Below, piece by piece: positions 12,068 through 20,849 of a stretch of 25,524 bases of DNA. A program made the position numbers and the translations under genes. Source of the DNA: Tubiluchus corallicola. Lineage: Eukaryota; Priapulida; Priapulimorpha; Priapulimorphida; Tubiluchidae. Every line of letters starts with the position of its first letter. Position 1 is the stretch's first letter. The stretch lies in contig JAQGDQ010001720.1 of the NCBI GenBank assembly GCA_030141605.1, positions 2,501-28,024 of the forward strand. The letters are read 5' to 3'. Below the pieces are notes generated by a model, which saw nothing but the letters and a program-made list of their open reading frames with translations, ran no database searches and had not been told where the DNA came from.

Positions 12068-12136
12068 AAATTTGCGTCTTCTGTTTTCAGTTCTTAATTA
12101 CAACAAGGTTGTAGTTACAAATTATATAATTATTCA

Positions 12137-12415
12137 CAAATGAGATACGAAGAATCATACTCTAGTCTGTTGAGCCGATTTGAGTCTGTTGAACACTTTT
12201 TGTTGCACTGCCCATTGTATCAACAAACTAGGGTTGTTATATTTGATAAATTAAATGAAATACTTCTGCCTGAAAACCTTAATATAGCTGCCTTAGGAAC
12301 TAATGATCTGTTGAAGTTGTTATTATTCGGTAAAGATGAATTTAACTATGTTGCTAACTGTAAAATATTCCAATGTATACATGACTTTATATTACGTACT
12401 AAACGCTTCCAGTAG
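12137..12415 (+). pseudogene. 5'-truncated non-LTR retrotransposon, C-terminal reverse-transcriptase tail
   Basis: The frame opening at 12140 contains VEHFLLHCPLYQQTR, then LLKLLLFG and IFQCIHDFILRTKRF before a stop at 12413-12415. This is the typical end of LINE polyproteins, where a Cys/His motif (C..C...EHFL..CP.Y) precedes a hydrophobic tail ending in T.RF. Here the first cysteines are lost (the region reads SYSSLLSRF), and no polymerase domain (YADD region) is present upstream, so this is a dead 5'-truncated copy. It inserted just after dispersed element A. Family (CR1, L2, RTE or Jockey type) cannot be settled without a search. Confidence 0.75.
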
Positions 12416-13205
12416 TTTCTATCTGATATGAAATGCATCAGTCTTAAATATTCGTACATTAATATTTACTAACCGTCATTTTCTACTAATGTCTAATGTA
12501 ATCTTGTAGTAAAACTTGTCAGCTTGTGTAGTTATAGTCTATTCTTACTGTAAATGTTACTAATGTCTAATGTAATCTTGTAGTAAAACTTGTCAGCTTG
12601 TGTAGTTATAGTCTATTCTTACTGTAAATGTTACTAATGTCTAATGTAATCTTGTAGTAAAACTTGTCAGCTTGTGTAGTTATAGTCTATTCTTACTGTA
12701 AATGTTACTAATGTCTAATGTAATCTTGTAGTAAAACTTGTCAGCTTGTGTAGTTATAGCCTATTCTTACTGTAAATGTTACTAATGTCTAATGTAGTCT
12801 TATAGTAAAACTTGTCAGCTTGTGTAGTTATAGTCTCTTCTTACTGTAAATGTTACTAATGTCTAATGTATCACTGTAGTAAAACTTTAGTATACTAAAG
12901 TACACTAAAAACTAAGTATAGTCTATACTTACTGTAAATGTTCTTGTAAATAGTGTATAAAGTCTGTTGTGGTGAGGATCCTAAATCATGTTGTACAAAC
13001 TGTCTGATCCAATCCTAAATAAATTATGTTTAAACTAAACTAATAATATTCTATTACGTAATCGTACTGTAGTGTAATTTAAAGCAAAATTGCAAATGCA
13101 TCCACAATACTATGTGAGAATAATATACTTTATGGAGCAAAAACTAATTGATTGATTGATTAATTGTTAATTTATTGATTGATAATTGATGATTGATGAT
13201 TGACG
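12416..13205 (+). mobile_element. 3' UTR and tail of the truncated LINE, with 74-bp tandem repeats
   Basis: Directly follows the reverse-transcriptase tail. A 74-bp unit (TACTAATGTCTAATGTAATC onward) starts at 12484, 12558, 12632, 12706, 12780 and 12854, the last diverging into AGTATACTAAAGTACACT. Sequence then runs to TCCTAAATAAATTATG (about 13013) and to CTAATTGATTGATTGATTAATTG at 13145 onward, a TGAT-type simple tail to about 13205. Simple-sequence tails of this kind are usual for several LINE clades. Tandem repeats in the 3' UTR are less usual. Confidence 0.6.
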
Positions 13206-13599
13206 AAGTTTATTGATAATTTTTACACAAACGAATAAAAAAATTCCATGTTTTGTATGGAAATTTTTTTAAATGTATCTAAAAGGCGTTAGCTTGATTA
13301 GATCTGTTCTTAATTAGATCTGAAACTGTAATAAAACCAGTTAAAGTTGCATAATATAAACTACTCCAAACAGAAATTAATTTATTTAATTAATTAATTT
13401 ATTAAAAACTGGAAAAACGGAAAATGGGGGGAGGGGGAATGATAAATTAAATGTCAAAAATTTGTAAAAAACAAAAATAATAACTTACACCTTTATGTAT
13501 GTCATATACATGTATCTTTATGTATGACCTTTATACAAAATATATGTATAATTTGACCTTTATACATATATTAAAATTGTATAAAAGAAGAATCACGAC

Positions 13600-13609
13600 G
13601 CGCATGCGC
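13600..13609. promoter_or_regulatory. NRF1-like palindrome
   Basis: GCGCATGCGC followed by AC, the second perfect copy of this decamer in the intron (the other at 10509). Confidence 0.3.
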
Positions 13610-13751
13610 ACTGCTGTATCGTCCATCATTATTCCCCGTGTTTAGTATTGAATAGAACCCATTTTAGTGCATATTTTTCGGTTAGCTGTTTTTGTTCAAA
13701 ATTGATTATAATTACATTTTAGTCGACCATTCTTTTTATCTTTGGACATTT

Positions 13752-13767
13752 CCGGAAATGACGTCAT
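13752..13767. promoter_or_regulatory. ETS-CRE composite-like site
   Basis: CCGGAAATGACGTCAT places an ETS-type CCGGAA directly before TGACGTCA (13759-13766). This resembles composite ETS/CRE promoter elements known in animals. Whether it works here is unknown. Confidence 0.3.
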
Positions 13768-13896
13768 ATTATCTGATTGATATTTAGTTCATCATACGGG
13801 TAATTAATGTGCGTTCAGTGCTGTACGTCACGTAACGTATTTACCATATAATGATAGCGACAAAGCGTAAATACACATTTCGTCGTTTTCTGGAAA

Positions 13897-14245
13897 GCGA
13901 CATCTATGGTTTGGTTAAGAAATTTTTGGAAAGTACTGCACCTTAATTTGAAAAAGCAACAATACGACAACACTTCATTAGATTGGAAAATCCATTTTTA
14001 TGTTTTTAATAAATCCTATCAAAAATAAATTATGCAGAAATTGTAACGATATATTTTCAGCCTAGAAGTCAAATAACGCATGGCGACATCTATTGTTCGA
14101 TTTAGGAATTATTCTAAAATGTTGCATCTTAATTAGAAAAGTAACAATATGTCAACAGCCCGTTAGACCGAAACTCCATTTTTATGTTTTTAATAATTCC
14201 TATCGAAAGTAAGTTATGCAGAAATTGTAAAGACTTATTTTCATT
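13897..14245. repeat. Direct duplication of about 176-184 bp
   Basis: Two diverged copies share GCGACATCTAT (13907 and 14083), GCA.CTTAATT.GAAAA, TCCATTTTTATGTTTTTAAT (13991 and 14175), and AA.TTATGCAGAAATTGTAA. The offset grows from 176 to 184 bp through small indels. Identity looks around 75-80 percent by eye. No terminal structure or ORF is seen. Confidence 0.75.
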
Positions 14246-14496
14246 GTGCATTTCACTTTGAAAATTGTTAACTAATATTTTAATTTTTTCTGTTTTTCTT
14301 TTCTCTTATTTACTGTTTCTTCGGGTAAAAATGTTTGATTATAAAAAAAATCACGAGTTTCCATGCGGTTCGGTCACGTAAAACACAAAATCCTCAAGAT
14401 GCTGAATTTAAACTGAGTCTTCCTTCAAAATTCTTCGTGCGTCTTATGTATCTAAAAATGTTAATGAGCTAAAATGACGTGAGCTGATTGTTTATG

Positions 14497-14892
14497 TTAT
14501 ATATATATTTTAAATTTTATTTAGATAGTGACTTGTGCACTACGAATGCTCTGATTATTTTTTCAAACTTTACTCAGTGTTATTTAAACTTGTTTCAAAT
14601 TGCTTATCTTCAAAATGGCTGCGTCTAATGGTCATCACGGGAGTTTAAGTTTACACGTTTTATACAGCGTTACTGCAGACGCGAGCCCTGTATGCAAAAA
14701 GGCAGTAAATAAGTGATATAAAATTTCAACACGAATTATTTAAAGCTTTACGTAAGTGGAGGGTTTTCTTGTGCTTTAATGCTGCTTACAAAATGCTCTT
14801 AGAATAGAATAGAATAGAATAGAATAGAATAGAATAGAATAGAATAGAATACAGTTAATGGCAGTTTAGGCTAAAATTTGCCTCTTCTGTTT
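14497..14892 (+). mobile_element. Dispersed element, copy C (5'-truncated)
   Basis: Begins in TTTTAAATTTTATTTAGATA and matches the 3' third of copies A and B: GTGACTTGTGC.CTACGAATG, CAAAATGGCTGCGTCTAA, a 33-codon ORF (14615-14716), GGAGGGTTTTCTTGTGCTTT, CTGCTTACAAAATGCT. It then carries ten AGAAT units (14801-14850) where copy A has none, followed by GTTTAGGCTAAAATTTGCCT, which matches the end of copy A. The 119-bp tandem and the CRE-containing segment are missing. Confidence 0.7.
14801..14850. repeat. AGAAT pentanucleotide microsatellite, ten units
   Basis: Ten uninterrupted AGAAT units inside dispersed element copy C, apparently expanded from TAGAA sequence that copy A has only once (as CAGAAC). 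Confidence 0.95.
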
Positions 14893-14895
14893 GTA

Positions 14896-14960
14896 TATAT
14901 ATATATATATATACATACAGTTAACTAATATATATATATATATTATATATATATATACAT
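14896..14960. repeat. TA-rich simple sequence
   Basis: TA dinucleotide runs around CATACAGTTAACTAATATAT. The central AGTTAACTAATATAT also occurs at the centre of the adjacent foldback element, so this may be a remnant of another copy. Confidence 0.7.
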
Positions 14961-14974
14961 ATTTATTCATTTAT

Positions 14975-15090
14975 TAAATGTATTTATAAAATAGTAGGCC
15001 TTAATGCTGTAGAGAATTCAAAGTAAAGCTCAAACTAAAATTGGATTTTTTAATTGACGTCCATATTTTGAAAATCTTACTTCATATATA

Positions 15091-15130
<40 letters not shown>

Positions 15131-15306
15131 TTTATATATATACAGTTAACTAATATATATATATATATATATATTAACTTATATATAAAGTAAAGATTTT
15201 AAAAATATTAGCGTAAATTAATAAATCAAATTTTATATAAAGCTTTACGTTGAATTCTCTACAGCATTAAGGTCTACTATTTTATAAATACGTCGCTTAA
15301 CAACAA
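14975..15306. mobile_element. Foldback (MITE-like) element, copy 1
   Basis: The left arm (about 14981-15100) and right arm (about 15180-15290) are inverted copies. TATTTATAAAATAGTAGGCC followed by TTAATGCTGTAGAGAATTCA on the left appears reverse-complemented on the right with small differences. The arms of 110-120 bp flank a TA-rich centre containing ACAGTTAACTAATATAT. A second copy in the opposite orientation starts at 25246, and comparison suggests the right end extends to about 15306 (CGTCGCTTAACAAC). No ORF is present. Target-site duplication and the true left terminus are not clear. Confidence 0.7.
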
Positions 15307-15672
15307 GAAAACTAAATTATCTAAGATTGTCTATAAAATTATTGCATAGTTGGCAAAATCTCTGTGATCACTGTATCCACGATTTCATCACACTGTGATA
15401 CGTACATAGGCAACGAAACTGACCAATGTCCCTCCTGTAGTCTCCCGTGTACAAGTTTCCCTTTGCAAATTAAACGTAGCAGTCGTACAGTCTGCATTGT
15501 GTGTTTGCAATAGATATAATAGACGTTACGTAATCAACTAATCATACACGTATAGCTCACAGAATGATTAATTATCTTAATTAGGCAAGTATTAATTAGT
15601 TTAACAGGCCGTAGCTTGTTGTTGCTCCGTTGCACGCATGCGCGGATCGGAAAGCTGACGACACAAATAACA
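15307..15672. other. Intron sequence upstream of microsatellite, no gene
   Basis: Mixed sequence with no ORF outside the microsatellite. An NRF1-like ACGCATGCGCGG is at 15634-15645, shortly before the TAA/GAT tract. Confidence 0.5.
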
Positions 15673-16074
<402 letters not shown>

Positions 16075-16122
16075 ACTTAATTTAATTAACTTTAATTAGT
16101 ACGTTTTCTATGTTACGTTTTG

Positions 16123-16135
16123 TTTTGCTTCACAG
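16123..16135 (+). other. Splice acceptor of the FEZF coding exon
   Basis: TTTTGCTTCACAG followed by GTGGCAGCAC. The pyrimidine-rich tract starts near 16101 and TTAATTAAC-type branch candidates lie at about 16082-16098. The bases after the AG open in the zinc-finger frame. Confidence 0.7.
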
Positions 16136-16159
16136 GTGGCAGCACAAGACGTGTGTAAA

Positions 16160-17794
16160 ATGATTTTTGAGATGGCTAACAGACAGAACAACAAGGTACA
16201 CACTACAACAGGCGAGTCACCAGAGCCTAAGAGTCCAGCAGCGCCATCTGCAGAAGCGACTGTTGCGCCACCTAAAAACAACAACCTGGCGTTTTCCATA
16301 GCTCGCATCATGGAACCATCAACTCCTAGGAAAGTGCAACAGTCTCCATCTGTTGGCAATATTGTCAATGACTTTAAGAAAAAGTTATCTTCGCCTACGT
16401 TGCTAACAGGATACAACGCTGTTAGCCAAGTGATTCCATCAGCTGGGTATGGATTGACTATGTCTGGAAGCCCGCCCAATAGTTTCAGAGCACCCTTGCC
16501 GCGTAATACGTCAGAGCTGCTGCTCGATTCGTGCAATGGAGTCAACTTGGCAAACTGTTTGAACTCAGTGTCCCCACCTAGCGTTCATTCTCTGCATTAT
16601 CAGACGCAGTTGGACGCTTTAACCGAACAGCAAAGGCAGCGAGATTTGTTGTTGAGTTCGTACGAGACGACAATGAAGAAATACGTCAATCAAACTAGTC
16701 ACTTCAACCCGAACCAGCTACTTCCGGAACCTCTACAAACCGGAACTCAACTGAGGATTCCCGATTTGAGAACTTACGAAATTTTGCGACAATTTCCCTC
16801 CCTCTATCATCAACCCAATTTATTATCCAAAGAATACTACAGCAGCATGTTGTATTTCAACAAGCAAGAGTCAGCAAAGCTGTCGTCTCATTTGCACGGC
16901 AATAGATTACCTGTCCAGATTTCGCCGCGGGTGCTGCGTCCGTCTGTCCCCACGTCATGTACGACAAGCAACGCTTCTTCGCGACCTGTCATCTCGAAAG
17001 CAGAAAAACATTTATCTAAACCAACCCCCGATTCGTCCACTGCTGACGTGGACACGACGGCGGGTAGTAGGAAAATCGGAAACAAACAGAAGACGTTCAC
17101 CTGCCCGGAATGCGGGAAAGTTTTCAATGCTCATTACAACCTCACCAGGCACATGCCCGTTCACACGGGCGCCAGACCGTTCATATGCAAGATCTGCGGC
17201 AAAGGTTTCCGTCAAGCGTCCACACTGTGCAGGCACAAAATCATTCACACGCAAGAAAAACCGCACAAGTGTCAGACGTGCGGCAAAGCGTTCAACCGCA
17301 GCTCCACCCTCAACACGCACGTGCGCATACACGCCGGTTACAAACCGTTTCGGTGTGAGTATTGTGGCAAGGGGTTTCACCAGAAGGGAAACTACAAGAA
17401 TCACAAGCTCACCCATTCGGGTGAGAAACAGTACAAGTGTAACATTTGCAACAAGGCGTTCCATCAGATATACAATCTAACGTTTCATATGCACACACAC
17501 AATGATAAAAAACCCTTCATGTGTTCCATCTGTGGAAAAGGTTTCTGTAGAAACTTCGACTTAAAAAAACACATGAGAAAACTCCACGACAGCCTGAGTC
17601 CAATCACCTCGGCTGCTGCACATCACGTGACCGGTCACCATCTTCCCATGACGTCACTGTCGCCGCTGTCGTCGGTGCCACCGTCGGCGCCCGTGCATTT
17701 TCCCGCGCTCGTTAATCAGTTTATGATATCTCCCACGGCACTAGGTACCCAACTGGCACCCCATTTTCTTCCAAAGATGCATTCGTTAATGTGA
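16160..17794 (+). CDS. FEZF/earmuff-type zinc-finger transcription factor
   Basis: Nuclear sequence-specific transcription factor of the Fez family (vertebrate FEZF1/FEZF2, Drosophila erm), known for forebrain and neural progenitor fate control and mostly repressive. Numbering from ATG 16160 (544 aa). An eh1 Groucho/TLE-binding motif LAFSIARIM lies at residues 43-51. Six consecutive C2H2 fingers follow, with Cys/Cys/His/His at 315/318/331/335, 343/346/359/363, 371/374/387/391, 399/402/415/419, 427/430/443/447 and 455/458/471/476; the last has four residues between histidines. Fingers contain the family signatures [19 protein letters not shown] and [15 protein letters not shown]. The middle is Ser/Pro/Gln-rich and the tail Pro/His/Ser-rich. 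The open frame continues 24 bp upstream to the acceptor at 16135 but lacks an ATG, so 16160 (A at -3) is chosen; ATG 16172 has a stronger context and is the alternative. All fingers lie in one exon. Earlier coding exons cannot be excluded. Confidence 0.95.
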   Translation: MIFEMANRQNNKVHTTTGESPEPKSPAAPSAEATVAPPKNNNLAFSIARIMEPSTPRKVQQSPSVGNIVNDFKKKLSSPTLLTGYNAVSQVIPSAGYGLTMSGSPPNSFRAPLPRNTSELLLDSCNGVNLANCLNSVSPPSVHSLHYQTQLDALTEQQRQRDLLLSSYETTMKKYVNQTSHFNPNQLLPEPLQTGTQLRIPDLRTYEILRQFPSLYHQPNLLSKEYYSSMLYFNKQESAKLSSHLHGNRLPVQISPRVLRPSVPTSCTTSNASSRPVISKAEKHLSKPTPDSSTADVDTTAGSRKIGNKQKTFTCPECGKVFNAHYNLTRHMPVHTGARPFICKICGKGFRQASTLCRHKIIHTQEKPHKCQTCGKAFNRSSTLNTHVRIHAGYKPFRCEYCGKGFHQKGNYKNHKLTHSGEKQYKCNICNKAFHQIYNLTFHMHTHNDKKPFMCSICGKGFCRNFDLKKHMRKLHDSLSPITSAAAHHVTGHHLPMTSLSPLSSVPPSAPVHFPALVNQFMISPTALGTQLAPHFLPKMHSLM

Positions 17795-17981
17795 GTAGTG
17801 TTAATGTGTTCACGTTAATGAGTAATTATGAACTTGTGATAAATTCATTAACACGTTTGTAAAATGAAATTGTGTTGAGCTTAATTGAAATAATTTTAAT
17901 CTAATCTTTGTATCATAAAGTTTGTTTGATTGAATGTAGCTATTTTTGTGTTATTCTGTGTGTTAATTTTCAACAAATAAA
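17795..17981 (+). other. 3' UTR of the FEZF gene with AATAAA
   Basis: Short non-coding stretch after TGA (17792-17794). A canonical AATAAA is at 17976-17981, directly followed by the first satellite unit. Weaker variants are GATAAA (near 17838) and CATAAA (near 17914). A 9-bp inverted repeat, GTGTTAATG (17798-17806) and CATTAACAC (17846-17854), could form a stem. The cleavage site would fall in or at the edge of the satellite. Confidence 0.6.
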
Positions 17982-20152
17982 CTATTATTTAACCAATTTA
18001 AACCACGTTTAATCTATTACATTGTTTAAATTATTGTTTAACCAAATTAGACCGCGTTTAACGTATTACATTGTTTAAACCAAAACCAAAAAACCCAAAA
18101 CAGTTTAAACATTATTTAACATAAACCCTTTAATTATTACTTTTAAACATTATTTAACCAAATTAAACCGCGTTTAATCTATTACATTGTTTAAACTATT
18201 ATTTAACCAAATTAAACCGCGTTTAATATATTACATTGTTTAAACCATTATTTAACCAAATTAAACCGCGTTTAATCTATTACATTGTTTAAACTATTAT
18301 TTAACCAAATTAAACCGCGTTTAACGTATTACATTGTTTAAACCATTATTTAACCAAATTAAACCGCGTTTAATCTATTACATTGTTTAAACTATTATTT
18401 AACCAAATTAAACCGCGTTTAATCTATTACATTGTTTAAACTATTATTTAACCAAATTAAACCGCGTTTAATATATTACATTGTTTAAACTATTATTTAA
18501 CCAAATTAAACCGCGTTTAATCTATTACATTGTTTAAACGATTATTTAACCAAATTAAACCGCGTTTAATCTATTACATTGTTTAAACTATTATTTAACC
18601 AAATTAAACCGCGTTTAATCTATTACATTGTTTAAACTATTATTTAACCAAATTAAACCGCGTTTAATATATTACATTGTTTAAACATTATTTAACCAAA
18701 TTAAACCGCGTTTAATTATTACATTGTTTAAACATTATTTAACCAAATTAAACCGCGTTTAATTATTACATTTTTAAACATTATTTAACCAAATTAAACC
18801 CGTTTAATATTACATTGTTAAACATTATTTAACCAAATTAACCCGTTTAATATTACATTGTTTAAACATTATTTAACCAAAAAACCAATATTACATTGTT
18901 TAAACATTATTTAACCAAATTAAACCCGTTTAATCTATTACATTGTTTAAACATTATTTAACCAAATTAAACCGCGTTTAATCTATTACATTGTTTAAAC
19001 ATTATTTAACCAAATTAAACCCGTTTAATCTATTACATTGTTTAAACTATTATTTAACCAAATTAAACCGCGTTTAATCTATTACATTGTTTAAACGATT
19101 ATTTAACCAAATTAAACCGCGTTTAATCTATTACATTGTTTAAACTATTATTTAACCAAATTAAACCGCGTTTAATCTATTACATTGTTTAAACGATTAT
19201 TTAACCAAATTAAACCGCGTTTAATCTATTACATTGTTTAAACTATTATTTAACCAAATTAAACCGCGTTTAATATATTACATTGTTTAAACCATTATTT
19301 AACCAAATTAAACCGCGTTTAATCTATTACATTGTTTAAACTATTATTTAACCAAATTAAACCGCGTTTAATCTATTACATTGTTTAAACTATTATTTAA
19401 CCAAATTAAACCGCGTTTAATATATTACATTGTTTAAACTATTATTTAACCAAATTAAACCGCGTTTAATCTATTACATTGTTTAAACGATTATTTAACC
19501 AAATTAAACCGCGTTTAATATATTACATTGTTTAAACCATTATTTAACCAAATTAAACCACGTTTAATCTATTACATTGTTTAAACGATTATTTAACCAA
19601 ATTAAACCGCGTTTAATATATTACATTGTTTAAACCATTATTTAACCAAATTAAACCACGTTTAATCTATTACATTGTTTAAACCATTATTTAACCAAAT
19701 TAAATTGCGTTTAACGTATTACATTGTTTAAACGATTATTTAACCAAATTAAACCGCGTTTAATCTATTACATTGTTTAAACGATTATTTAACCAAATTA
19801 AACCGCGTTTAATATATTACATTGTTTAAACCATTATTTAACCAAATTAAACCGCGTTTAATCTATTACATTGTTTAAACGATTATTTAACCAAATTAAA
19901 CCGCGTTTAATATATTACATTGTTTAAACCATTATTTAACCAAATTAAACCACGTTTAATCTATTACATTGTTTAAACTAAACAATGTTTAATCTATTAC
20001 ATTGTTTAAGCCTTTATTTGATCAAAGTAGACCGCGTTTAACGTATTACGTTGTTTAAACTATTATTTAACTAAATTAAGCTGCGTTTGACCTATCGCAT
20101 TGTTTAAACTATTGTTTAGCCAGACTAAACAATGTTTAATCTATTACATTGT
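17981..20152. repeat. 49-bp satellite, about 44 monomers
   Basis: Monomer: AACCAAATTAAACCGCGTTT, then AATCTATTACATTGTTTAAA, then CTATTATTT. The step is 49 bp (for example 18421 to 18470). Each monomer contains the palindrome GTTTAAAC and the inverted pair TTAAAC-CGC-GTTTAA. Diagnostic variants are AATC/AATA/AACG before TATTAC and CT/CC/CG after TTTAAA. Edge units are diverged (17981-18155 and 19977-20152). At 18080-18155 a unit is replaced by A/C-rich sequence, and at 18660-19030 units carry many single-base deletions. Edge units near 19979 and 20127 form the inverted repeat AAACAATG...CATTGTTT. Confidence 0.96.
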
Positions 20153-20405
20153 CACGTAAACAATGCGTTCGTAGAATATGAAGTTTACTTGTGACGTCAC
20201 GTAAACAATGCGTTCGTAGAATATGAAGTTTACTTGTGACGTCACGTAAACAATGCGTTCGTAGAATACGAAGTTTACTTGTGACGTCACGTAAACAATG
20301 CGTTCGTAGAATACGAAGTTTACTTGTGACGTCACGTAAACAATGCTTTCGTAGAATACGAAGTTTACTTGTGACGTCACGTAAACAATGCCTTCGTAGA
20401 ATATC
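20153..20405. repeat. 45-bp CRE-bearing tandem repeat, 5.6 units
   Basis: Units start at 20153, 20198, 20243, 20288, 20333 and 20378 (partial). Each reads CACGTAAACAATGCGTTCGT, then AGAATACGAAGTTTACTTGT, then GACGT. Unit junctions create GTGACGTCAC, so a perfect CREB/ATF octamer TGACGTCA sits at 20192, 20237, 20282, 20327 and 20372. GTTTAC and GTAAAC flank it as near-symmetric arms, and GTAAACAA matches the forkhead-box core. Because 45 is divisible by three, open frames cross the array on both strands; they are not considered genes. It adjoins the end of the 49-bp satellite. Confidence 0.9.
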
Positions 20406-20849
20406 TTTCTACGTATCTATTGAAATAAATCTACAACAGCATGGACATTTCGGCAGTATCGTTTGTCACTTTCAAACTATAATAGGGCAGATTTTTTTTC
20501 ACTATTCAGTAAAATATACTATTTTAGCTGTTTGTTTGTTTACAAATAAATCTTTAATAACAATTAGCAGTCAATGTTGTAGATAATTGAGATTTGATTG
20601 GTTCTTAAACATGAAAATCATAATATTATTAAAATGAATTCAGACATGTGTGCGTCTTGACCAACACCCCCCCCCCCCACCCCCCGCACCACACAAACGC
20701 TGCAAAGTAATGCGAAAATGTACCATGAGGAGTGGTACTGAACAGTGAAGGAGGCGTGGTATCCTGTCGAGTCATACACAATTTGTTTTTATGAAATGGA
20801 CATAGTTTGTACTGGCGATTATTGTTTATTTACTGTTCACAAAGAATAT
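20406..20849. other. Spacer with C-rich run
   Basis: No gene recognised. Contains AATAAA words near 20426 and 20545 without an upstream gene and a C-rich stretch (about 20665-20690) with long C-runs. The latter is G-rich, and possibly quadruplex-forming, on the minus strand. Confidence 0.5.

Larger units (their letters stand above)
10936..12095 (+). mobile_element. Dispersed element, copy A
   Basis: Shares long stretches with copy B (23457-24885) and, in its 3' part, with copy C (14497-14892). Order: CTTCGT...GTGAGGTGCTACA start; two 119-bp units (CCGTTAAAAAAC at 11014 and 11133); GTCTTTGTACAGTAATGTAGTA; a stretch of about 220 bp absent from copy B (about 11218-11440) that carries an 11-bp inverted repeat (11318-11328 and 11388-11398); TTTCCCGCAAT; ACGTGACGTCAT; the hairpin CACCCTCCAGGGTG; a 33-codon ORF at 11844-11945; and AAAATTTGCGTCTTCTGTTT at the end. 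No transposase is recognised. Probably a non-autonomous transposable element; the class is unknown and exact ends are not defined. Confidence 0.7.
13206..13896. other. AT-rich intron sequence with two regulatory-type motifs
   Basis: No ORF of note. Contains a TTAATTAATTAATT patch (13379-13400), a G-run patch (13426-13438), ATGTATGACCTTTATAC-like short repeats (13490-13570), an NRF1-like palindrome GCGCATGCGC at 13600-13609, and CCGGAAATGACGTCAT at 13752-13767, an ETS-type core joined to a full CRE octamer. Confidence 0.5.

Noticed and set aside
16136-16138. GTG at the start of the exon as initiator codon
   Set aside because: Directly follows a splice-acceptor AG and GTG is not a normal nuclear start in animals; ATG 16160 or 16172 is preferred.
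16108-17480. Other-frame ORFs on both strands across the zinc-finger exon
   Set aside because: Shadows of the FEZF reading frame; no independent start context or motifs.
20144-20586. ORFs with a repeated 15-residue unit (VTSRKQCVRRIRSLL and, on the minus strand, VTSQVNFVFYERIVY)
   Set aside because: The 45-bp repeat is divisible by three, so frames stay open by arithmetic; no start or conserved gene context.
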